This document shows, in pieces, positions 8,320 through 15,329 of a stretch of DNA of 64,000 bases. Position 1 is the stretch's first letter. Each line of letters starts with the position of its first letter. Origin of the DNA: Streptomyces sp. NBC_00353 (GTDB lineage: Bacteria > Actinomycetota > Actinomycetes > Streptomycetales > Streptomycetaceae); the NCBI RefSeq assembly GCF_036108815.1, contig NZ_CP107985.1, positions 5,704,001 to 5,768,000 on the forward strand. The letters run 5' to 3'. Below the pieces are notes generated by a model. That model saw nothing but the letters and a program-made list of their open reading frames with translations, did no database searches and was not told where the DNA came from. The translations under genes were made by a program, and so were the position numbers.

Positions 8320-8510
8320 TGTCCCGCCCCTTCATCCGTCGCGGCGTTCGCCCGTTCGACTTGTTCACCCGTTCGCGTGCGAGTGGTATCTCCCTCATTT
8401 CCCTTGGTGCAAATGGCTGCAAAAGGTCACCCACTGGACGCTCGACACCCGGATGGAGGTCTTCCGGCGTGTAAGTTCCGGGGCCGAGAGCCTTGGAAGG
8501 GACCGATCCG

Positions 8511-9116
8511 GTGAACAAGAAGCTTGCAGCCGCACTGTCCGGCGGTGCGGTACTCGTACTCGCGCTGTCGGGCTGCAGCGACGACAGCAGCAGCGACAAC
8601 AAGGTCAACGACTGGGCCAAGAAGGTCTGTGACCAGGTCAAGCCCCAGCTGCAGAAGATCGCGAACGCCAACGCCGCCATCCAGCAGCAGACCGCCGACA
8701 ACAGCAAGCCCGCCGACGTCCAGGAGACCGACTCGGCCGCCTTCCAGCAGATCTCGCAGGCGTACAAGGCGCTGGGCGCAGCGGTGGAGTCGGCGGGCGC
8801 GCCGCCGGTCGACGGCGGCGAGGCCACGCAGAAGGAGGCCGTGAAGGAGCTCAACGCCTCCTCGGTGGCGTACGCGAACCTTCAGAAGAAGGTCGACGAG
8901 CTCAACACGAAGGACCAGGCGAAGTTCGCCGACGGTCTGAAGGGCATCGCCGACGAGCTGAACAAGATCAGCACCAACGGTGACGAGGCGCTGAGGAAGC
9001 TCCAGTCCGGCGAGGTCGGCACCGCGATGGCCAAGCAGCCCGGCTGCCAGAAGCCGAAGGCTTCGGTCGCGCCCACCGCTCCTGCGCCATCCGCCTCGCC
9101 CAGCAAGAAGTCGTAA
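8511..9116 (+). CDS. Secreted lipoprotein of unknown function
   Basis: 201 aa from GTG 8511, chosen over TTG 8493 because GGAAGG (8495-8500) is correctly spaced for it. Signal peptide of lipoprotein type: basic NKK, hydrophobic core, lipobox LSGC, so the mature protein is anchored to the outer face of the membrane. The mature part is helical, polar and Gln/Ala/Lys rich (residues 30-170) with two further Cys (VCDQV and PGCQK) that could pair. The tail is Ala/Pro/Ser with SPSKKS. I do not recognise a family. It stands alone between the hppA terminator and its own hairpin at 9131-9165. Confidence 0.8.
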   Translation: MNKKLAAALSGGAVLVLALSGCSDDSSSDNKVNDWAKKVCDQVKPQLQKIANANAAIQQQTADNSKPADVQETDSAAFQQISQAYKALGAAVESAGAPPVDGGEATQKEAVKELNASSVAYANLQKKVDELNTKDQAKFADGLKGIADELNKISTNGDEALRKLQSGEVGTAMAKQPGCQKPKASVAPTAPAPSASPSKKS

Positions 9117-9130
9117 CCGGCGGCCGTACG

Positions 9131-9165
9131 ACCGGCCCGGCGGCCCAGGTGGCTGCCGGGCCGGT
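9131..9165 (+). terminator. Hairpin terminator after the lipoprotein gene
   Basis: A 15-bp GC-rich stem with one G-U pair (ACCGGCCCGGCGGCC at 9131-9145, GGCTGCCGGGCCGGT at 9151-9165) and a 5-nt loop starts 14 bp after the stop. It lacks a clear T-tract, as is common in this genus. Confidence 0.7.
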
Positions 9166-9186
9166 GCCGTTGTCAGCGGGAGCGGC

Positions 9187-9192
9187 CACAAT
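9187..9192 (+). promoter_or_regulatory. -10 box of a probable leaderless promoter
   Basis: CACAAT ends 6 nt before the GTG at 9199, so transcription would begin at or within a base or two of the start codon; no ribosome binding site is present. Confidence 0.5.
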
Positions 9193-9198
9193 GGGCGG

Positions 9199-10707
9199 GT
9201 GAGTACGACCAGCCTCCCCGCGCCCGACCGTTCGCCCCGGCTCCGCGAAGCCCTGCTTGCCGCCGCCTTCACCGCCGACGGGCTCCTCGACCTGCTCGGT
9301 GCGCCCGCCTACGCCGCGCTCGCCCGCAGCGAGACGGTTCCGGCGCTGCGTGCCACCCGTGGCGGCTCGCCGCTCGACACGCTGGTGCGGCTCTTCCTGC
9401 TCCAGCGTCCCGTCCCGTACGAGCGGGCCCGCGCCGCACTCCCGCTGGCCGAGTGCGTCGAGGACGGCTGGGTGATCCGCGAGGACGACGAGGTGCGGGC
9501 CACCGTCGATGTGCGGCCGTACAGCGGACCGGAGGGTCAGGACTGGTTCATCGTCTCCGATCTGGGCTGCGCGGTCGGCGGTGCCGGTGGCATCGGTTCG
9601 CACGAGGAGGGGGTCGTCCTCGGTGTCGGTGGGGCGTCCAGCACACTCGCCGGGATCACCGTCCGTACGCCGGTCGCCTCCGCGCTCGACGTCGGTGCGG
9701 GCTCCGGCATCCAGGCGCTGTACGCCTCGCAGCACGCCACCCGGGTCACGGCCACGGACCTCAACCCCCGAGCCCTCGTCTTCACCCGGTTGACCCTCGC
9801 CCTGTCCGGTGCCACCCCGGCCGATCTGCGCGAGGGTTCCCTCTTCGAGCCGGTCGGCACCGAGACGTACGACCTGATTGTCTCCAACCCGCCGTTCGTC
9901 ATCTCGCCCGGCGCCCGCCTCACGTACCGCGACGGCGGCATGGGCGGCGACGACCTGTGCCGGACGCTGGTGCAGCAGGCCGGCGACCGGCTGAACGACG
10001 GGGGGTACGCGCACTTCCTCGCCAACTGGCAGCACGTCGACGGCGAGGAGTGGCAGGACCGGCTGCGTTCCTGGGTGCCGCGCGGCTGCGACGCCTGGAT
10101 CGTCCAGCGGGAGATGCAGGACATCACGCAGTACGCGGAGCTGTGGCTGCGCGACAGCGGCGACCACCGCACGGACCCCGCGCAGTACGCCGCGCGGTAC
10201 GACGCCTGGCTGGACGAGTTCGAGGCCCGCAAGACCAAGGGGGTCGGCTTCGGCTGGATCACGCTGCGGAAGTCGGAAGCGACCGCGGAGAACCCGTCGA
10301 TCGTGATCGAGGAGTGGCCGCATCCGGTGGAACAGCCGCTCGGCGAGGCGGTGGAGGCCCACTTCGCGCGCCAGGACTACCTGCGGACCCACGACGACGC
10401 GGCTCTCCTCGCCGATCACTTCACGCTGGCACCGGAGGTGATGCAGGAGCAGGTCGGGCTGCCCGGCGCGGAGGACCCCGAGCACGTGGTGCTGCGTCAG
10501 AACCGCGGCATGCGGCGCGCGACGAAGGTCGACGCGGTCGGCGCGGGCTTCGCGGGCGTCTGTGACGGGACACTGCCCGCGGGCCGGATCCTGGACGCGA
10601 TCGCCCAGTTGATGAACGAGGACCCGGTGCTGCTGCGCGATCGCACCCCGCAGGCGATCCGGCTGCTGGTGGGGGAGGGGTTCCTGGAACCGGCGGGGCA
10701 GGCCTGA
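9199..10707 (+). CDS. Class I SAM-dependent methyltransferase with NPPF motif
   Basis: 502 aa. An N-terminal helical domain (about 1-155) precedes a Rossmann methyltransferase domain with motif I LDVGAGSGIQ (163-172), an acidic motif II (TATDLNPRAL) and motif IV SNPPFV (229-234). NPPY/F marks enzymes that methylate amino or amide nitrogens, such as HemK/PrmC, RsmC or N6-adenine enzymes, but the large N- and C-terminal domains (C-terminal part about 330-502) differ from PrmC. The substrate is therefore unknown; rRNA, protein or DNA are all possible. The start GTG 9199 is probably leaderless. It is monocistronic or read into the ArsR gene 60 bp downstream. Confidence 0.8.
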   Translation: MSTTSLPAPDRSPRLREALLAAAFTADGLLDLLGAPAYAALARSETVPALRATRGGSPLDTLVRLFLLQRPVPYERARAALPLAECVEDGWVIREDDEVRATVDVRPYSGPEGQDWFIVSDLGCAVGGAGGIGSHEEGVVLGVGGASSTLAGITVRTPVASALDVGAGSGIQALYASQHATRVTATDLNPRALVFTRLTLALSGATPADLREGSLFEPVGTETYDLIVSNPPFVISPGARLTYRDGGMGGDDLCRTLVQQAGDRLNDGGYAHFLANWQHVDGEEWQDRLRSWVPRGCDAWIVQREMQDITQYAELWLRDSGDHRTDPAQYAARYDAWLDEFEARKTKGVGFGWITLRKSEATAENPSIVIEEWPHPVEQPLGEAVEAHFARQDYLRTHDDAALLADHFTLAPEVMQEQVGLPGAEDPEHVVLRQNRGMRRATKVDAVGAGFAGVCDGTLPAGRILDAIAQLMNEDPVLLRDRTPQAIRLLVGEGFLEPAGQA

Positions 10708-10767
10708 TCGGGTGCACGTCGACGGGCGGGGGGATTCGATGAGGCCGGAGGGGACGGTGGGGGCGCG

Positions 10768-11775
10768 GTGATCCGGATCGAGCTGGACGAGGCGACGCTC
10801 GGCGCGACCCGGATCGCCATCAGCCCGCTGTGGGACGCCTTCTGCAGCCTGCATCTGGCCCGGCCGCACCGCACGCCCTCCTGGCCGTACGAGGAGTGGG
10901 CCGTACGGGCCCGCGAGGTGCTGCGCGAGGACGACCGGACCGCGGCACTGCAGTTGCTGGTCGACGGCCCGGCGAACTTCCCGGACTTCCTGCTTCCGCT
11001 TCCGGTCGGGGCCTCGTCCGTCGAGACGGAGCTGGACACCGTCCGGGCGACGCCGCCCGAGGTTGTACGGGCCGGGGTCGAGGAGCACTATCCGGGGCTG
11101 GAGGACCATCCCCGCGTCCGCCCCTACCTGGACGACCCCGAGGCGGCCTGCGCCGCACTCGCCGATGCGTACGCCGCGTACTGGGAAGGCGCACTGGAGC
11201 AGCACTGGCCGACCATGCGTCGCCTGGTCGAGGACGAAGTCCTCATCCGCGCCCGGACCTTCGCGACCGAAGGGGTCGACGCGCTCTTCGCCGGGCTGGA
11301 GGCACGGGCCAAGTGGACACCGCCCGTCCTTGAACTGACGAAGCACATCGACGCCGAGTACCGGGCGGGCGAGCGGCGGCTCCTGCTCGTACCGCTCGTC
11401 TTCGCCGAGGGCTGCCGGCTCTACTCCACCGACGATCCCGAGGTCCTCGCCGTCTCCTTCCAGGCCCGGGGTGCGGGCGCGCTGCGCGAGCGGGCCACGG
11501 CCGGGCCGGAGCCCACCGACCGGCTCGGTGTGCTGCTCGGACGGGGCCGGGCATCGGTCCTGCGCCAGCTCGGCGGGCCGCTCACCACGGCAGGGATAGC
11601 CGACCGGCTCGGCCTCGCACCGAGCACGGTCTCGGAACATCTGTCCGTCCTCGCCGACGCGGACGTCGTCACCCGCCACCGGATCGGACGCAGCGTCTAC
11701 TACCAGCTCACCGACACCGGCAGGGCGCTGCTCGCGCTGCTGTCGGGCGAGGACGTGCTGCACGCCGTGTCCTGA
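10768..11775 (+). CDS. ArsR-family transcriptional regulator with large N-terminal domain (DUF5937-like)
   Basis: 335 aa. The C-terminal 85 residues form a winged helix-turn-helix of the ArsR type (RASVLRQLGGPLTTAGIADRLGLAPSTVSEHLSVLADADVVTRHRIGR, then the wing SVYYQLTDTG). The first 240 residues form a domain seen fused to this HTH in Streptomyces, which I recall as DUF5937, probably a ligand or dimerisation module; there is no metal-binding CxC pair, so metal sensing is unlikely. The ABC exporter genes start 80 bp downstream on the same strand, making them likely targets. Start GTG 10768. Confidence 0.8.
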   Translation: MIRIELDEATLGATRIAISPLWDAFCSLHLARPHRTPSWPYEEWAVRAREVLREDDRTAALQLLVDGPANFPDFLLPLPVGASSVETELDTVRATPPEVVRAGVEEHYPGLEDHPRVRPYLDDPEAACAALADAYAAYWEGALEQHWPTMRRLVEDEVLIRARTFATEGVDALFAGLEARAKWTPPVLELTKHIDAEYRAGERRLLLVPLVFAEGCRLYSTDDPEVLAVSFQARGAGALRERATAGPEPTDRLGVLLGRGRASVLRQLGGPLTTAGIADRLGLAPSTVSEHLSVLADADVVTRHRIGRSVYYQLTDTGRALLALLSGEDVLHAVS

Positions 11776-11842
11776 CCGGACCGGGACGTGAACGACGATT
11801 CGGCAGCCCCCGAATTGATGGCGGGTGCCGTACGGGCGGGCC

Positions 11843-11848
11843 TAGCGT
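11843..11848 (+). promoter_or_regulatory. -10 box of a probable leaderless promoter
   Basis: TAGCGT lies 7 nt before ATG 11856 of the ABC exporter operon; no ribosome binding site is seen. Confidence 0.5.
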
Positions 11849-11855
11849 CCCCGCC

Positions 11856-12941
11856 ATGCTTGCGATCGAGGCGAAGAATCTCCGCCGCACCTACACCAGC
11901 CGCACCGGCTTTCTGCGCCCCCGCCGCACCACGACCGAGGCCGTGCGCGGCGTCAGTTTCGAGGTGGCGCGCGGCGAGCTGTTCGGACTGCTCGGCCCCA
12001 ACGGCGCGGGCAAGACCACGACCATCAAGATGCTCAACACCCTGCTGCTGCCCACCTCCGGCACGGCTCGTGTCCTCGGCCATGACGTGGCGTCCGACCC
12101 CGTGGCCGTACGCCGCAGGATCGGCTACGTCTTCGGCGGCGACCGGGGCCTGTACGACCGGCTCTCCGCTCTCGACAACCTGCGCTACTTCGCCGAGCTG
12201 TACGGGGTCGAGCCGCGCGAGCAGAAGCGCCGGATCGCCGAACTCCTAGACCTGGTCGGCCTGGCCGGCCGGGAGAGGGAACGTGTCGAGGGCTACTCGC
12301 GCGGGATGAGGCAGCGTCTGCACATCGCCCGCGGTCTGCTGCACAAGCCCGATGTCCTCTTCCTCGACGAGCCGTCCATCGGTGTCGACCCGGTGGCCGC
12401 GCGCGATCTGCGTCGTACGGTCGCCGATCTGCGGACCGGTGGCACCACCGTCCTGCTCACCACCCATTACATGGCCGAGGCCGACGAGTTGTGCGACCGG
12501 ATCGCGGTGATCGCGGGCGGCACGATCCGGGCGCTCGGCACCCCGGACCGGCTCAAGTCCCGGGTGCAGGAGCGCGACATCCTGGAGATCGAGGCGTACG
12601 GGGCGGCCGACGAGCACCTGGACCGCATCAGGGAACTGCCGGGAGTGCGCGGGGTGGCGGCCGAGGACCGGGGCAGCCGGCAGGCCGTCATGGTGCAGAC
12701 GGAACGAGGGGCGGAGCTGCACGCGCAGGTCCTGGCGGCGCTCGACGGGATCCGGATCGGACGGGTCGTCACCCGGGAACCCACCCTGGAGGACGCGTAC
12801 ATCGCGATCGTCGAAGAGGCTGAGCAGGCCGGGGAGACGGAGAGCGGTACCGGCGGTGGCGCGGACACCGGTACGGACGGCAGCGGGGGCGACGGCTCCT
12901 GCGCCGCGACGGCCGGCCGGTCCGAGGAGGCCGTCGTATGA
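11856..12941 (+). CDS. ABC transporter ATP-binding protein (DrrA-like exporter)
   Basis: 361 aa. Walker A is GPNGAGKTTT, the signature is YSRGMRQR (a variant of LSGGQ found in DrrA/CcmA-type exporters), Walker B is VLFLDEPS and the switch His is in TTHYMAEAD. The C-terminal 100 residues hold the accessory domain typical of antibiotic exporters and end in a disordered Gly/Thr/Glu tail (about 320-361). The stop overlaps the next start as ATGA, so it is coupled to two permease genes. It would power export of a hydrophobic compound; the substrate is unknown. The ArsR-type gene just upstream may regulate it. Confidence 0.9.
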   Translation: MLAIEAKNLRRTYTSRTGFLRPRRTTTEAVRGVSFEVARGELFGLLGPNGAGKTTTIKMLNTLLLPTSGTARVLGHDVASDPVAVRRRIGYVFGGDRGLYDRLSALDNLRYFAELYGVEPREQKRRIAELLDLVGLAGRERERVEGYSRGMRQRLHIARGLLHKPDVLFLDEPSIGVDPVAARDLRRTVADLRTGGTTVLLTTHYMAEADELCDRIAVIAGGTIRALGTPDRLKSRVQERDILEIEAYGAADEHLDRIRELPGVRGVAAEDRGSRQAVMVQTERGAELHAQVLAALDGIRIGRVVTREPTLEDAYIAIVEEAEQAGETESGTGGGADTGTDGSGGDGSCAATAGRSEEAVV

Positions 12942-13729
12942 CCGTGTCGCGGGCTCTTCGCCTGACCGTCGTCGGAGTGCGGACCCATGTCTCGTACATG
13001 AGCCGCTCACCGCTCGAAATCACCTTCGCCGTCCTTGTACCCCTGGTGTACGCGACCCTCGCCGTCTACCTCTTCCGCGCCGCCGACGACCCCGACATGC
13101 TGCTCACCGCAGCCGTCGGCGCGGGACTGATGGGCATCTGGTCCTCGGTGCTCTTCGGGTCGGGCGGAGCCGTGCAGAACCAGCGCTGGCTCGGCACCCT
13201 GGAGACGCTGGTCAGCTCGCCCACTCCGCTCTCCCTCGTCCTTCTGCCCATCACCCTGGCCACGGCCGTCATCGGTACGTACGCCATGGGCGCGACCGTG
13301 GTCTGGGGCGCCGTGCTCTTCGACGTGCCCCTCGACTTCGCGCACCCGCTGCTCTTTCTGGTGGCCGTACCGGTGTGCGTGCTGTCGCTCGGGATGATGG
13401 GGCTGCTGCTCGCCGCCACGTTCGTTCTGCTGCGCAACGCCAACGCGCTCGCCAACCCGCTGGACGCGCCCGTGTGGCTGCTGTCCGGGCTGCTCGTGCC
13501 CGTCACCGTGCTCCCGGACTGGACGCGTCCGGTCTCCTGGGCGCTGCCGACCACTTGGGGTGCGCGGGCCGTGCACGCGGCGACATCGGGTGGCGCGGCC
13601 GTCGGTGAGGTATTGACCCCGATGGCCGTCGCCCTCGCCCTCGGCGCGGTCTACGCGCTGGCTGCTGTCCTCGTCCTGGGGCGGGTCGAACGCCGTGCGC
13701 GGGCCGCTGCCACCCTCTCCCTCGCCTGA
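12938..13729 (+). CDS. ABC-2 type permease
   Basis: 263-aa membrane protein with about six hydrophobic helices (for example VLVPLVYATLAVYLF, ITLATAVIGTYAMGATVVWGAVL, LLFLVAVPVCVLSLGMMGLLLAA) and the loop LDAPVWLLSGLLVPVTVLPDW typical of ABC-2 exporters. ATG 12938 overlaps the ATPase stop. It forms the first half of a heteromeric exporter channel with the next gene. Confidence 0.85.
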   Translation: MTVSRALRLTVVGVRTHVSYMSRSPLEITFAVLVPLVYATLAVYLFRAADDPDMLLTAAVGAGLMGIWSSVLFGSGGAVQNQRWLGTLETLVSSPTPLSLVLLPITLATAVIGTYAMGATVVWGAVLFDVPLDFAHPLLFLVAVPVCVLSLGMMGLLLAATFVLLRNANALANPLDAPVWLLSGLLVPVTVLPDWTRPVSWALPTTWGARAVHAATSGGAAVGEVLTPMAVALALGAVYALAAVLVLGRVERRARAAATLSLA

Positions 13730-13748
13730 AGCCCAGGAGTTTCGACGC

Positions 13749-14564
13749 ATGCTCTACCGGATTCCCCACCTCGCTCGACGCATCGTCCGCGCGCTGCGAC
13801 TCGTCGTCGTCGGTGGTGCCCTCTCGTACCGGGCACTGTTCAACTGGACGACGCCGCCCATGTTCATCGGCACGTTGCTGGTCGGCCCGCTGCTGCAACT
13901 GCTGTTCTTCGTCTTCCTCGGGCGACAGCTGGGTGTCGCCGACGACCGCTTCTACCTGCTGGGCAACGCCGTTGTCGCCGCCTCCACGGCTTGCGTCTAC
14001 GGCGGCACCATGGCCATCGCCAACGAGCGCCGCTACGGCACCCTCGGAGCGGTGTTGCTGAGCCCTCGGCACCGGGCTCCGCTCTGGTTCGGGCGGGCTC
14101 TGCCCTATGTACTGAACGGCCTCCTCATCAGCGTCTTCACGCTCACTGCTGCCTGCCTCCTGCTGGGACTGCGGGTTCCGGTTGGCTCGCTGCCCGGTCT
14201 CGGAGCGGTGCTACTCGCCGCCGCGGCCGGCTGTTCCGCCTTCGGGCTCGCCCTGGGGGCGCTCGGCCTGCGTTTCCGCGATGTGTTCCTGGTGTCCAAC
14301 GTGGCGAGTTCCGTACTCCTTCTGCTCACCGGGGCCAATGTGCCGCGCGAGACCCTCCCGGGATGGATGCGGGCCTTCGGGGACGTACTCCCGCTGACCC
14401 ATGCCGCCGAGGCCGCCCGGCAGTTGTCCGCGGGCGGCGGGCTCGACCGGGGGCGGCTCGGTGCCGAGCTGGCGACGGGGGCCGGGTATGCGGTGCTCGC
14501 CGTCGTCCTGCTGGCGCTCTTCGAACGCGGCAGCAGACGACGCGCGACGCTCGACGTGATGTGA
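13749..14564 (+). CDS. ABC-2 type permease, second subunit
   Basis: 271 aa from ATG 13749, preceded by CAGGAG at a spacing of about 8 nt; the in-frame upstream start at 13695 would overlap the previous gene by 35 bases. It has six predicted helices, the segment MAIANERRYGTLGAVLLSPRH (coupling loop to the ATPase) and SVLLLLTGANVPRETLPGWMRAFGDVLPLTHA, matching its sister permease. The pair plus the ATPase at 11856 make a complete exporter. The hairpin at 14613-14630 probably ends the operon. Confidence 0.85.
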   Translation: MLYRIPHLARRIVRALRLVVVGGALSYRALFNWTTPPMFIGTLLVGPLLQLLFFVFLGRQLGVADDRFYLLGNAVVAASTACVYGGTMAIANERRYGTLGAVLLSPRHRAPLWFGRALPYVLNGLLISVFTLTAACLLLGLRVPVGSLPGLGAVLLAAAAGCSAFGLALGALGLRFRDVFLVSNVASSVLLLLTGANVPRETLPGWMRAFGDVLPLTHAAEAARQLSAGGGLDRGRLGAELATGAGYAVLAVVLLALFERGSRRRATLDVM

Positions 14565-14612
14565 ATCCGGCCATCACGCACGACCGTCACGCATGGCCGT
14601 CGGGTGCGGCCC

Positions 14613-14630
14613 CGGCACCGGCCGGTGCCG
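14613..14630. terminator. Palindromic hairpin after the ABC exporter operon
   Basis: CGGCACCGG followed directly by CCGGTGCCG is a perfect 18-bp palindrome 49 bp past the permease stop. No T-tract follows. Confidence 0.5.
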
Positions 14631-14784
14631 CGGCGCGCCCTCGCTGACCACCGCCACGGGCCGCGGTGCTGGAGTTCACCCGGGGTTCGTGTCGACGATG
14701 CCCGTGCGTGGCAGCCTCCCCTGGCGAGGCGACTCGACGCGGGCACCGGCTCGGCGCCGGGCGCAGACAGAGAGGCGTACGGAC

Positions 14785-14982
14785 ATGGAGAGCGGACCTG
14801 CGATCTTCGCCGGGACGGCGTTTGCGCTGTTCGGGGCCGCGCTGCTGGTATGGACGGGGGCGCGCGTCGTCCATCGCGCGCCGGTTGCGCACGGGGTGAG
14901 CCCCGTCGTCTCCACCGCACTCGCCACTTTGTTCGGCGTACTTTTCCTCGCTCTCGGCGTGTGGTGCTTCACTCACATCTGA
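14785..14982 (+). CDS. Small two-helix membrane protein
   Basis: 65 aa from ATG 14785; the longer open frame (from 14593) has an Arg/Pro-rich N-terminus without support. Two hydrophobic helices: FAGTAFALFGAALLVWTGARVV and PVVSTALATLFGVLFLALGVWCF. No family is recognised beyond the many small integral membrane proteins of Streptomyces. It precedes topA by 347 bp. Confidence 0.6.
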   Translation: MESGPAIFAGTAFALFGAALLVWTGARVVHRAPVAHGVSPVVSTALATLFGVLFLALGVWCFTHI

Positions 14983-15329
14983 TCCATTCCCCTGCCCGGC
15001 GCCACCGGGTTCCCACTGCCTCCTCGACCGTGCGGCCACCGGGTCCGGACCCGCGAACACGCCCGGCGGCACCGCCTCTCTCCCCCGGTGATCACAGCGC
15101 GGCCACCGGGCCCCGAAACCCGCAGGCAGCGACCGTGCGCGCCGCGTAACGGGCACTCCGGGCGGCAGGAATGGCGGAAGTCGGGTTACCGTTCGAGTGG
15201 CCGTTGCGGGCTTTTGCCGTTTGACACGGGGGCGGGTTGTACCGTCACACTCCGCAGCGACAGCACCGTCGGCAGCGCCATCGCGCTGCCCGGATGCCCA
15301 CTGAGTGTCGACCGGAGAGAAGAGCGAAG
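14983..15329 (+). promoter_or_regulatory. topA: topA upstream region
   Basis: This 347-bp stretch has no convincing gene. It holds a consensus -35 TTGACA at 15221-15226; about 19 nt on is CACACT, a weak -10. The ribosome binding region is GGAGAGAAGAG at 15314-15324. topA transcription responds to supercoiling in Streptomyces (known), so the GC-rich spacer may matter. The first 180 bp show nothing notable. Confidence 0.5.

Noticed and set aside
8323..8336. Third copy of the hppA palindrome arm as a separate repeat family
   Set aside because: It is an adjacent partial duplication of a few bases and gives no evidence for a dispersed family by itself.
8968..11763. 931-codon minus-strand frame across the methyltransferase and ArsR genes
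   Set aside because: Low-complexity Arg/Gly/Pro sequence with no domain and no upstream signals; both plus-strand genes have clear motifs.
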